From: Hyphomicrobiales bacterium
GTDB taxonomy: Bacteria; Pseudomonadota; Alphaproteobacteria; Rhizobiales; Rhizobiaceae
NCBI GenBank assembly: GCA_002709005.1
Contig: PAPH01000001.1
Location: forward strand, 2,478 to 65,661
Direction: 5' to 3'
DNA length: 63,184 bases
Notes under the pieces: generated by a model
Seen by the model: the letters and a program-made list of their open reading frames with translations, nothing else
Told to the model about the DNA's origin: nothing
The model's database searches: none
Shown here: positions 52,256 through 60,823 of the stretch, piece after piece
Layout: each line of letters begins with the position of its first letter
Position numbering within the stretch: the first letter of the stretch is position 1
Program-made: the position numbers and the translations under genes

Positions 52256-53044
52256 ATGAACTGGTACCTTGTCATTGACGTCATGCCGCGACTGCTGAGC
52301 GGCGCACTCCTGACCTTACAGCTGGCCGCCCTTTCCGTTCTTGCCGGGCTCGTAGTCGCCTTGCCGCTTTCGCTGTTACGGTCATCGTCTTCGGGCGCGC
52401 TTTCACGCCCGGTCCTTGCTTACACATTTGTGTTCCGCGGCACGCCCCTGCTCGTTCAGCTGTTTGTGATTTACTACGGCGCGGGTCAGATCGAGTGGAT
52501 CCGGTCAACCTCTGCCTGGACCATTCTCAGAGAGCCGTACTGGTGCGCTCTGATCGCGTTCTCGCTCAACAATGCCGCCTACACCACGGAGATCCTGCGC
52601 GGCGGGATACGTGCCGTTCCTGCAGGAGAGGTCGAGGCCGCAAAAGCACTCGGCATGTCGTACTCGTTGCGCACCCGGCGGATCGTGCTGCCGATCGCCT
52701 TTCGGCTGGCCCTGCCCGCCTATGCCAACGAGGTGGTCCTGATGCTCAAGGCAAGCTCTCTTGCCAGCACCATCACCATCATGGAGCTGACTGGAACCTC
52801 ACGCAAGATCGTCGCACAGACCTTTTCGCCCTATGAGGTCTTCATTTCTGCGGCCCTCATCTACCTTGCGATCACATTTGTCGTCGTCAGGGCATTCGCT
52901 CGGCTGGAGCGTTATCTTGCGCATCACCTTGAGCGCGCCGAGAAGAACACCGGCGGCAAGGACCTTGTGCATAAGGACCCGGCGCCTAAGGGCCCCGCGC
53001 AAGAGCTCGATCGCGATACGGTGCTGCGGCAGGAGGCGAGATGA
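52256..53044 (+). CDS. Amino acid ABC transporter permease (HisM/OccM-type)
   Basis: A 262-residue permease from ATG 52256; the longer frame upstream lies in the first permease gene. Helices are clear (SGALLTLQLAALSVLAGLVV; LVQLFVIYYGAGQ), with the EAA loop EILRGGIRAVPAGEVEAAKA and GMSYSLRTRRIVLPIAFRLA. An extra charged tail of about 30 residues (EKNTGGKDLVHKDPAPKGPA) is unusual. Its stop overlaps the start of the racemase-like gene (ATGA). Confidence 0.92.
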   Translation: MNWYLVIDVMPRLLSGALLTLQLAALSVLAGLVVALPLSLLRSSSSGALSRPVLAYTFVFRGTPLLVQLFVIYYGAGQIEWIRSTSAWTILREPYWCALIAFSLNNAAYTTEILRGGIRAVPAGEVEAAKALGMSYSLRTRRIVLPIAFRLALPAYANEVVLMLKASSLASTITIMELTGTSRKIVAQTFSPYEVFISAALIYLAITFVVVRAFARLERYLAHHLERAEKNTGGKDLVHKDPAPKGPAQELDRDTVLRQEAR

Positions 53045-54198
53045 TGGTGCAATCGTCTTCATGCGGGACATATCATCCCGGCCACATCGGCGATCCGGCA
53101 TTAAGGGGAAGCTGGTATGAAATCGACCTCGGCGCCATCCGCCACAATTACCGTCAGTTGCGGGCGTGCCTTCTGCCCGAGGTCAAGATCTATGCCTGCC
53201 TCAAGCGCAATGGCTATGGCTGCGGTGCAGCCGGGGTTGCGGCAGCGCTGGCATCAGAAGGTGTGCACGGCTTTGCGGTCGCCTCGATACTTGACGCCAT
53301 ATCCATGCGAAGCACGGGCATCACGGGCCCGATCCTGCTCTACCCGGGCGTACTGCCGACTGCCTGGCCAACGATCGAGGCGCTCGATCTCACCATAAGC
53401 ATTTCGAGCATCGAGGAACTCGAGCGGTGGCGCGCCCGAAGGTCGAACATCCGCGTCTTCATCAAGGTTGATCTCGGCTTCTTTCGCGCCGGCGCAACTC
53501 CGCGTGAGGCTGTCAGACTTCTTGCCCTGGCTTCTGCCTGTCGCGACGTGCGGCTGGAGGGGGTCTATGCCCATCTGAGTGAACTGCCGACATCAAGGGC
53601 GTCGGACGCGACCGAACAGTTCAACCGCATGCTTGCGATACTCAAGGAGGCTGACGCGAGAGGCATCCGCCCCGAAGTGGCGATGATTTCAAGCACGGAG
53701 AGCGTGCTCAATCACCCGGAGATGGACCTCGACGCGGTCGATCCCGGAGCCTTGCTGGTTGGTCTGTCCGAGGCAACCGGTCCGATCCGGCAGCTGGCCT
53801 TGCGGCCGGCCCTCAAGACCATTTCGACGAGCCTCGTCGCCGTGAAGCATGTTGACGCATCGCTTGGTCCGGTCCCGGAGATTCCCGGCTTTCATGCCGG
53901 CATGAGGCTGGGTGTCGTGAACTTCGGCTGGGGGGACGGATATCCACGAAAGGTCCCCGACAAAGCCCAGGCTCTGGTCGGGGGGAAAAGGGTGAGGCTT
54001 CTGCCTCCCGCCCATCTCGAACATCTTCGCGTCGATCTGACGGAGGTTCCCGAAGCCCGTTTCGGAGACCAGGTCGTGCTTATGGGACGACAGGGCGGCG
54101 AGGAGATAACGCATGAGGAACTGGCTTGCCTATGGGGAACCGACCTCGTCGGGCTTTACGGCCAGCTACGGGACCATGTGCCACGGATCTACACCTGA
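53041..54198 (+). CDS. Alanine-racemase-like PLP enzyme with Trp in place of the catalytic Tyr
   Basis: A 385-residue fold-type III PLP protein. The PLP lysine is present (YACLKRNGYGCG, Lys55), although the usual context is KADAYGHG. The RAG of VDLGFFRAG matches the Arg that contacts substrate. The motif that normally reads GYADGYPR and supplies the second catalytic base is FGWGDGYPR here, with Trp297 for Tyr. A classical two-base racemase mechanism therefore looks impaired, and another reaction or altered racemase is possible. It is translationally coupled to the permease and is followed by the binding protein, so its substrate is likely related to the imported compound. Confidence 0.85.
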   Translation: MMVQSSSCGTYHPGHIGDPALRGSWYEIDLGAIRHNYRQLRACLLPEVKIYACLKRNGYGCGAAGVAAALASEGVHGFAVASILDAISMRSTGITGPILLYPGVLPTAWPTIEALDLTISISSIEELERWRARRSNIRVFIKVDLGFFRAGATPREAVRLLALASACRDVRLEGVYAHLSELPTSRASDATEQFNRMLAILKEADARGIRPEVAMISSTESVLNHPEMDLDAVDPGALLVGLSEATGPIRQLALRPALKTISTSLVAVKHVDASLGPVPEIPGFHAGMRLGVVNFGWGDGYPRKVPDKAQALVGGKRVRLLPPAHLEHLRVDLTEVPEARFGDQVVLMGRQGGEEITHEELACLWGTDLVGLYGQLRDHVPRIYT

Positions 54199-54225
54199 GG
54201 ACAAACCGCAACGGAAGGAAGTACG

Positions 54226-55065
54226 ATGAAAACACTCAAGCTGATGATGTACGCCGTGATCGCCACGGCGATAGCTTCTCTGGCACAGGCCCAGGACAAC
54301 AGGACGATCCGGATCGCAACAGAGGGCGCCTTTCCGCCTTGGAACGCGGTCGATACATCCGGCAACCCTATCGGGTTCGACATTGATGTCGGGGCTGCGT
54401 TGTGCGAACGCGCCAAGCTGGACTGCGAGTTTCAGACGCAAGCCTGGGACGGGATCATTCCAGGGCTTACCGTGGGAAAATACGATGCGGTCATGGCCGG
54501 CATGTCAATTACTCAGAAGCGAAAGCAGGTTATCGCGTTCTCCGACCCCTATGCGCTGACATCCAACTACTTTGTCGTTCGCAAGGCACTTGACCTGCCC
54601 GCCCTGGATGACAGGACAAGGATCGATCTCTCAAGCGAGACCGAGAAAGGCCGGCAGGCGCTCGAAGCCTTGAAGAAAAACCTGAAGGGAACCACCATCG
54701 GCGTCCAGGGCTCGACCAACGCCGAAGCCTTTGTCCAGGCGCACTTGAGCGATGAGGTGGAGATCCGCACCTATGACAAGCAGGACAACCTCAATCTCGA
54801 CCTCGTCGCCGGAAGGATCGACGGGGGACTTGCGGACTTCTCGGTCTGGAAGGCCTTTCTGGAGTCGAGAGACGGCGCTTCTGCCGAGCTCTACGGCCCC
54901 AGAATTTCCGGCGGACTATTCGGTCCGGGCGTGGGTATCGGCCTGCGAAAGGAGGACACGGCTCTCGCCTCGAAGTTCAACGACGCGATCAAGGCCATCG
55001 CAGCGGATGGCACCTTGAAGGCAATAAGCCTCAAGTGGTTCGGTACAGACGTCGCCCCCCAATAG
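54226..55065 (+). CDS. Amino acid/opine ABC transporter substrate-binding protein
   Basis: A 279-residue periplasmic protein (signal MKTLKLMMYAVIATAIASLAQA) of SBP family 3: IRIATEGAFPPWNAVDTSGN, GFDIDVGAALCERAKLDCEF, WDGIIPGLTVGKYDAVMAGM, SITQKRKQVIAFSDPY, and VAGRIDGGLADFSV. It matches HisJ/OccT/NocT proteins. GGAAGG lies about 10 bases before the ATG. It follows the racemase-like gene by 27 bases. Its ligand would be the best clue to the cluster's chemistry. Confidence 0.93.
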   Translation: MKTLKLMMYAVIATAIASLAQAQDNRTIRIATEGAFPPWNAVDTSGNPIGFDIDVGAALCERAKLDCEFQTQAWDGIIPGLTVGKYDAVMAGMSITQKRKQVIAFSDPYALTSNYFVVRKALDLPALDDRTRIDLSSETEKGRQALEALKKNLKGTTIGVQGSTNAEAFVQAHLSDEVEIRTYDKQDNLNLDLVAGRIDGGLADFSVWKAFLESRDGASAELYGPRISGGLFGPGVGIGLRKEDTALASKFNDAIKAIAADGTLKAISLKWFGTDVAPQ

Positions 55066-55082
55066 AACGACAACTGACAAAA

Positions 55083-55114
55083 GGCCGCCACGCGAATGCT
55101 CTCGTCTGGCGGCC
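55083..55114 (+). terminator. Hairpin after the binding-protein gene
   Basis: GGCCGCCA (55083-55090) pairs with TGGCGGCC (55107-55114); an 8-bp stem with a 16-nt loop, 18 bases after the stop. No T-run follows. A weak or Rho-assisted terminator. Confidence 0.45.
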
Positions 55115-55669
55115 CTGGCCATCCTGATCCGCTGCAACGCAAGGTCACGCGTTGCCCAGCGGATCCAGACAGAAAATGTGAATACGACAGCGTTTGCCTT
55201 CAAGCGGCACCGCCGCCCCCTGCATGACAATGAAGAGTACCGGAGAAATCAGCATAGCGACGCCGCTCCGGCGGGATTTCGGGCGTTCTCGACACAGCAC
55301 GGGCGGTACAAGGTCAGCCGCAGGAGCCTCAGCATAGCGCCCGCAGGGGAGGCGGAACCGACTGACCCCGCCCGGGTTGTTCCGTTTGCAGCAGCCACCG
55401 CAGCGACAGTTCGAACCCAATCTCGTCAGCACTCTGCTGACAAAGCAAACCGTCCCGACACATGTCTGGACAAGGATTCCATCGCGCAACGGGAATGGTG
55501 GGTTTGCGTGGACAGTCTACTGCAGCGATAAGCGGTCGATGATTCCGGATCTGGTGCTGTCCGCACATGGGCAACGGCTCCCGGCCTTCCCAGTGAAATT
55601 GCGAAAGTTGTGGGGAGCAATCCCCCGCTCCAAATCGAAATCCCGTGACGTACCGTCATGCATACTCGG
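55115..55669. other. Intergenic, no supported gene
   Basis: About 555 bases between the ABC operon and the convergent subtilase gene. Several short frames are open on both strands but none has a recognisable motif. Confidence 0.5.
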
Positions 55670-58222
55670 TCAACCGAGCAACACGTCGATTTCCTTCGCA
55701 TCAACCAATGTCGTGATTTCCGAATAGAGATCGATCTGTCGGCCGGGCGCTGAGATCGAGATGACCAGCGCGTAACGCGCCTTGTCGGCTATGCGCTTCT
55801 GCCCAACATGTGACTTCCACCAGCCGCCGACGGGGTAAACGGCAATAGCATCGTGCCCGGCGAGGTCGATCGCGCGTCCGCGCCAGAGATCGCAATGGAG
55901 GGAACCCGCCTGGATCGACTTGGGACCGAGCAGCCAGCAGCTCGTTTCGCCGTCGGCCTCCGTGCCGTCCTTTGCTTGGCTCGCGGAAATTCGGCTGCGG
56001 AATCGGGCGCTCGTCTCGTTACGTTTCTTCATATCGAAGCGTAGTCCGAAGGAACGATAGGTGTCCGGACGGGTAGCAGCTTTTCCGGTTAGGTTGGGCT
56101 CGACGAAGTAGGACAATGACACCTTCATCGTGACGATTTCGTTTTCGAGCTGCTCCAGCGCCGTCTTGGGCCAAGGGAGATCATAGAAATGCATTTCATT
56201 GAACACGCCGGTACGGCCGTCCGCACCTATCGCGAAGGGCTGTATTTCCGCCTGAGCAACAAGCGTAGCATCATTTCGCGCCGAGAGGATCGCACGGTCG
56301 ATGTCTGGAACGCCGTATCCGAATTCGCGAAGCATTGCCTGCTTCTTCGCCTTAGTTGCGGCCTTGCCCGTTTTCCAGTGCGAGCCTGAGCCGATGAACT
56401 TTTTTCGGATCGGCTCGGGCCAGCGAGCGGAGTCGACGATGAGCGCGCGATGCGTTTCCGGCCAGAGGTCGGGCCGAGCGGCCTGCAGCCGACCGACAAA
56501 ATTGCCGGCCATACCTGCGGCGGCGCTGGTCGCCCAGAATGGAACCAAAGGCTCGCCCGCCACATCTGACCCCGCTGATAGAAGTGACACGGACGGGTTC
56601 CAGCCGCAGAAGCCGGTGGTGTCGGACATCATGTTTCCTGCCTCGAACAGCACCTCGGGCTTGATCGGGGTCAGGTCGTCGGGAAGCGACTGAGAGCCGC
56701 GGCTGAACGGGCTGCGATGATTGGCAGGGACCGCCGCCTGAAGCACGGGAGGCGGTGCCGGCGGTTGTTCCTTGCAGGTGAAGCCGCCGATGGTGAGCGC
56801 GTTCCAGCTTTGCGACGGATCTTCCAACGGTTGAGAGGGCAGAACGTCCACGGCCATCCCGCCGGAGACGTTTCCGGTGGCGACGACCATCAGGCGCTTG
56901 GGTCGTTCGGATGCCGCAACTCTGTCGTCAACCTCGCCAGGCATAGCCCCGGCGATGATCTGATCCAGCGCACCGCTCCAGGTCGATGGTCGGCTGGGCG
57001 GGAAGTCCGTCGCGGAGGTCGCGATGCAGAAACTGCGCAGTGCGTCCGGTCGCTCGATCTCGACCGCACTGACCGCGCCTTGCGTGACAAACCCGTAGCT
57101 GGGCGGCTTGGTTGGCGGAAATCCGTGCGGTGGTAACAGTTTCATGGATTCCGCGCCGTGCGTCAGCGTGACCGGACGCGCGTCGTTCATCAAGGGTTCT
57201 AGATCGCCGTAAAGGACGAGGCCTGCCAGCGGTGTGCCGTGACCGCCGTTCGGCTGATGATCGTCGGCGCCCCAAGCAGCATCATAGGCCCACGCGCCAC
57301 GCAGGCCGAGAGCGATCAGGGGATGGGCGGCTGCAACGCCCGTGTCGAGCGTGCAAACCACCGGGGCATCGTGCGCGGGCGCCGAGACCCTCTGGGACAA
57401 TTCGGCGACCCAATCATGCTGACCCAGACCTGTCTCTCCACGATCGAGAAACGGTTCGATCGTTCCTGTCGCACGCCTGATCTCGGTGATGGCGCCCGGT
57501 ACGCGCGTTGCGAAGAGCGCAACCGTTGCGGCAGTGCCGTGCAGAAACAGGACGGTCGTGTCGGGGAAGATCAGGCGGTCGTCATGAACATCGATATTCG
57601 CATTGCGCGCCGCGTTGACGAGGCGATCCGCTAAGGCGACAGGCTGGCGAACCCACAGCTCCCACCAAACGATGTCCGGCGCGGCAAGGTCCACCGAGCC
57701 CGTGAACAATGATCCGGTGTCAATCGCCCGGACCTCCTCAACTACCTCGAAGCGCTCGATATCAGGCCGTCGTTGATTTCCCGGATCGCGGCCATATTCA
57801 CTGATACGGCCCTGCAGGAAGGCGCGTGCATCATCCGGTACAAACAGCAATGCGCTCTCTGTGCGGTCGTCGTTCCTTTCGGAACGGAGCACCACCACGT
57901 CCTGCGTAGGAAACTCAAGCGCTGTTGGAACCTTGACCGCCTTGGTCCGGGAGTCCTCGGCCGGCGGCAATGTTGTGATCTCAATAATCATGCCGGATTT
58001 CAGGCCCTGAACGGCGAGACGCAGATCATCGGCCGGCAACGGAACATCTCCGAGCGCAGCGGCCAGCTGGTCAAGCAGATGCTTGGCGTGAGCAGCATAG
58101 TCGTTCCGAAGCGGTTTGCGCTCCTGATTGCGTGATGGGAAGGTGTACGCTGCCGTCTCTCGGAAAACGTCGATCGGTATATGCTGACGGTCTCTCGTGT
58201 CGAAATTATCTGGCTCCGCCAT
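55670..58222 (-). CDS. ietS: IetS: S8/subtilisin-family serine protease of an IetAS module
   Basis: An 850-residue subtilase without a signal peptide, so cytoplasmic. The catalytic triad is recognisable: VVCTLDTGVAAAHPLIALGL (Asp), NGGHGTPLAGLVLYGDLEPL (His) and WATSAAAGMAGNFVGRL (Ser). A 220-residue N-terminal part and a C-terminal part of about 250 residues flank the protease. With the AAA ATPase encoded 51 bases upstream it matches IetAS, known from a Ti plasmid as a stability/incompatibility locus and later as an anti-phage system. The targets are unknown. Confidence 0.88.
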   Translation of the reverse strand: MAEPDNFDTRDRQHIPIDVFRETAAYTFPSRNQERKPLRNDYAAHAKHLLDQLAAALGDVPLPADDLRLAVQGLKSGMIIEITTLPPAEDSRTKAVKVPTALEFPTQDVVVLRSERNDDRTESALLFVPDDARAFLQGRISEYGRDPGNQRRPDIERFEVVEEVRAIDTGSLFTGSVDLAAPDIVWWELWVRQPVALADRLVNAARNANIDVHDDRLIFPDTTVLFLHGTAATVALFATRVPGAITEIRRATGTIEPFLDRGETGLGQHDWVAELSQRVSAPAHDAPVVCTLDTGVAAAHPLIALGLRGAWAYDAAWGADDHQPNGGHGTPLAGLVLYGDLEPLMNDARPVTLTHGAESMKLLPPHGFPPTKPPSYGFVTQGAVSAVEIERPDALRSFCIATSATDFPPSRPSTWSGALDQIIAGAMPGEVDDRVAASERPKRLMVVATGNVSGGMAVDVLPSQPLEDPSQSWNALTIGGFTCKEQPPAPPPVLQAAVPANHRSPFSRGSQSLPDDLTPIKPEVLFEAGNMMSDTTGFCGWNPSVSLLSAGSDVAGEPLVPFWATSAAAGMAGNFVGRLQAARPDLWPETHRALIVDSARWPEPIRKKFIGSGSHWKTGKAATKAKKQAMLREFGYGVPDIDRAILSARNDATLVAQAEIQPFAIGADGRTGVFNEMHFYDLPWPKTALEQLENEIVTMKVSLSYFVEPNLTGKAATRPDTYRSFGLRFDMKKRNETSARFRSRISASQAKDGTEADGETSCWLLGPKSIQAGSLHCDLWRGRAIDLAGHDAIAVYPVGGWWKSHVGQKRIADKARYALVISISAPGRQIDLYSEITTLVDAKEIDVLLG

Positions 58223-58273
58223 AAGTGCTTGCTCGTTTGTTCGAGTTCCAGTCGATCCGTTGGCGGAGCCTGC

Positions 58274-59284
58274 CTAACTGCTAGATTGACGACGGAACTT
58301 ACCCTTTAATGTTTGTCGATTCTCCAAAGCGCGTTGTAGCGCTTCAGGCGAGGCCTTCGACGCCCCTTCTAGGATGGCGTCCTTCACGACGGCATCTGCG
58401 GCACGAACCAGTTCGCCTTGGCTGAGCCCCTCAAGTGTCGTTTCGAGCGCTGGCCACGCCTTTGCGGCGAATTTGAACTTGCCAAGCCGGCGCTCAATGA
58501 TGGCGCGGGCGGCTGCGACGTCCGGCAGGGTGTATTCGATCACCTCATCGAAGCGTCGCGCCAGCGCTTCATCGAGGATTTCAACGTGGTTCGTCGCCGC
58601 CAGCACGAGGCTGTCGGTCGAGTTTGGCTCTTCCATAAAGGCCAGAACCGAGTTCAACACCCGGCGGATCTCGCCGACATCGTTCGGATCACCCCGGCGA
58701 GCGCCGATCGCGTCGAATTCGTCGAGCAAATAGACACCGCGTGTTTGCGCGATCTGATCGAACAGCAGTCGCATCTTGCCGGCTGTCTCGCCGAAGAAGC
58801 GGCTGAACAAGGCTTCGAGACGCACGGTGAAGAGCGGCAGACGCAATTCCCCTGCGAGCGCCGAGGCCGTCATAGTCTTACCTGTGCCGGGCAGACCCAC
58901 AAGCAGCATATGCGTCGCCGGCGTCTGGCCGTGTTCGCGCAGGGTTGCGCGTTCCTGTTGCTGGCGAACGATTCGTCGAAGCCGTGCGGCGATATCGTCC
59001 GACAGCACCATGCTCGACAGCGTGACCTTGGGATAGGCGCTCTCGACGAGACCCTGCAATTCGCCCCGAGGCCGAGCTAGCGGAATCGGTGTCTGCCCAC
59101 CTGCGGGCTTTCCGACATGGCGCTGGTCTCGAGCCTTCTGGACGAGGCGCTTCAACTTTTCGGCATCATCTGCACGACCTTGACGCGCTTCCTGTGCGGC
59201 GATCTGCAAGGCAATCGACAGAAACTGATCTTCATCTCCGTCGATATGCGAATTGAGGAGCGCGAGGATTTGCTTGGCAGACAT
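58274..59284 (-). CDS. ietA: IetA: AAA-family ATPase of an IetAS module
   Basis: A 336-residue AAA ATPase from ATG 59284 (AAAGGAG 6 bases upstream). After an N-terminal helical domain come HMLLVGLPGTGKTMTASALA (Walker A), RGVYLLDEFDAIGARRGDPN (Walker B), LVLAATNHVEILDEALARRF (sensor and Arg finger) and a C-terminal helical lid. IetA is the partner of the subtilase IetS; the two genes are on the same strand with a 51-base gap. It may recognise the invader or deliver substrate to the protease. Confidence 0.88.
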   Translation of the reverse strand: MSAKQILALLNSHIDGDEDQFLSIALQIAAQEARQGRADDAEKLKRLVQKARDQRHVGKPAGGQTPIPLARPRGELQGLVESAYPKVTLSSMVLSDDIAARLRRIVRQQQERATLREHGQTPATHMLLVGLPGTGKTMTASALAGELRLPLFTVRLEALFSRFFGETAGKMRLLFDQIAQTRGVYLLDEFDAIGARRGDPNDVGEIRRVLNSVLAFMEEPNSTDSLVLAATNHVEILDEALARRFDEVIEYTLPDVAAARAIIERRLGKFKFAAKAWPALETTLEGLSQGELVRAADAVVKDAILEGASKASPEALQRALENRQTLKGKFRRQSSS

Positions 59285-60098
59285 GCTCGTCTCCTTTCTT
59301 CGATTCGGCCGCACTATACTATCAGATGCCTTCAATGCCAGGAGCTATCATCGGCTCAGGGTGACGGTAGCTCAGAAGGACCCCAAATGCCAACGTTTCC
59401 TGTGGTTCTCCGACGCTAAAGATCGACAGGGAAATATCTGGGCTTTTCCGATACACGCCTGCACTAGAGGTATGGTGATCGGCACCGACCATACCGATCG
59501 TCCGAAACAGCTGTCGATACCCACGCGATTGCCGCCAAAGCCATCGACATCCGTGCGCCTTGGAAAACCTCCATCAACTTCAAAGAGTTATAACGATATC
59601 GTAGCGCTCATCTTCATCGGGTGTGGCCCGCCGGAGAAGTTTTGAAACAGTATTTCATATATCGAACGCCCTGCGGATTTCTGCTTTATTGCGGGTGGTT
59701 TGCGAAAGCGGAACGCCAGCTCCTGGCCCCACTTCGGTCTTTCGTTTACCTCGCAGCGAATGCCCGGCTCTGTCCGAACGGGCGGTCCATTCGGGACCGG
59801 TTAGCGTCGCCGGATGCAGCCAGCGAGGCGCTAAAATTCGTGTCCGGGCGTGATCTGGAATCTGTAAGCCTCCATGAGATCCAGGTATTGCCTCTAGAGG
59901 AAGCGAAGCAGGATGTCGGAGGGGGCGGCTTTGCCCTCCAGGAAAGCACCCTGCCCTGTCGGTTCAGTGAAAAACTGACACCCCCGGTTTGCGTGAAAGT
60001 GCCAGAATACGACAATCCTGCCGCGATCCTGGCTACTGGCCACACTTTTCCGTGTTGGCGCTCTAGCGATGTTGCTTCCTGTCGGCTATTTTCCGCCG
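59285..60098. other. Intergenic, no supported gene
   Basis: About 815 bases between the ietA start and the structured RNA. It should contain the ietAS promoter near 59285-59350. A plus-strand frame (59621-60178) has no family features and runs into the RNA helices, so it is not called. Confidence 0.5.
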
Positions 60099-60316
60099 CG
60101 AGGCAGTACGCGCTGTCTTGGGGCTTGGAAACCCCTCGGTGCGACAGGTGCTGGTCGATTCAGCACCAAACTCTCTGACCTTTGGGTCGGGGAGCCTGTG
60201 GCGTATGTCCAGGTTCCTCGGAACTAAAGGCCATAGGGCTGTCACCGACAGTTTCCAACTCCCCGATCAGTCGGAGGTACTAGTGAGTTCGCGGGGGCGC
60301 ACCGCGAGAAACTCAC
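60099..60316 (+). ncRNA. Structured RNA leader, copy A (upstream of the XRE-AraC genes)
   Basis: Helix I is 60099-60106/60113-60120 with loop TACGCG. An outer helix pairs 60125-60132 with 60251-60258 and 60137-60141 with 60243-60247. Inside are helix II (60147-60153/60161-60167), helix III (60171-60180/60185-60194) and helix IV (60195-60202/60230-60237). Helix IV contains a small CTCG-loop hairpin. A 3' hairpin (60283-60294/60302-60316) ends 18 bases before the XRE start. Copy B at 36127-36343 has the same order with changed but still pairing bases. Confidence 0.75.
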
Positions 60317-60334
60317 CTTTCCGGGGAGCGGCCG

Positions 60335-60823
60335 ATGCAACATCGGAAGATTGCGTCAACATCCAGATTTCCGACAGCTGGCGACAGGTCTGCAGGGCAC
60401 TCCGTCAAACAAGCGCCTCACCCAGCCGACATGCATGTCGGCCGACAGATCACGGCAATCCGCATCCATTCCGACTTTTCGCAGCAGCGGCTCGCCGACG
60501 AGATTGGCATCACCTATCAGCAGCTCCAGAAATACGAAAGCGGCAGGAACCGCGTGAGCGCTTCCATGCTCTATGAGATAGGCACCGCGCTGGGAGTTCC
60601 CGCCGGCCGGTTCTTCGAAGGCCTGCCCGGCAACGTGAGCGCAGAGGGCGAGCCCCCGCAAATAGTTGCTGATGAGCGCATCGTCTTCATCGCCAGCGCC
60701 CAGGGGCGCCGGCTGACGGAAGGGCTGATGCGGCTCAGTCCGGACGTGCGCTCCCGTCTATCTTCGCTGATCACGGCTCTGGCCAAAGACATGTCACAAG
60801 CCGATGGGGCGAGTTCCAGATGA
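60335..60823 (+). CDS. XRE-family regulator
   Basis: A 162-residue protein with a Cro/C1-type helix-turn-helix at about residues 33-90 (VGRQITAIRIHSDFSQQRLA; ITYQQLQKYESGRNRVSASM) and a C-terminal 70-residue part without a recognised domain. ATG 60335 has GGGGAG 6 bases upstream, just after the RNA leader's last hairpin. The stop overlaps the start of the next gene (ATGA), so the XRE and AraC proteins are made together. Its targets are unknown. Confidence 0.88.
   Translation: MQHRKIASTSRFPTAGDRSAGHSVKQAPHPADMHVGRQITAIRIHSDFSQQRLADEIGITYQQLQKYESGRNRVSASMLYEIGTALGVPAGRFFEGLPGNVSAEGEPPQIVADERIVFIASAQGRRLTEGLMRLSPDVRSRLSSLITALAKDMSQADGASSR

Noticed and set aside
53041..54198. Ordinary biosynthetic alanine racemase
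   Set aside because: The catalytic Tyr is replaced by Trp and the gene is coupled to an ABC importer rather than to cell-wall genes.
59621..60178. A 185-residue plus-strand ORF
   Set aside because: It has no family features and its 3' part lies in helices I-III of the structured RNA, whose substitutions keep base pairing rather than codons.
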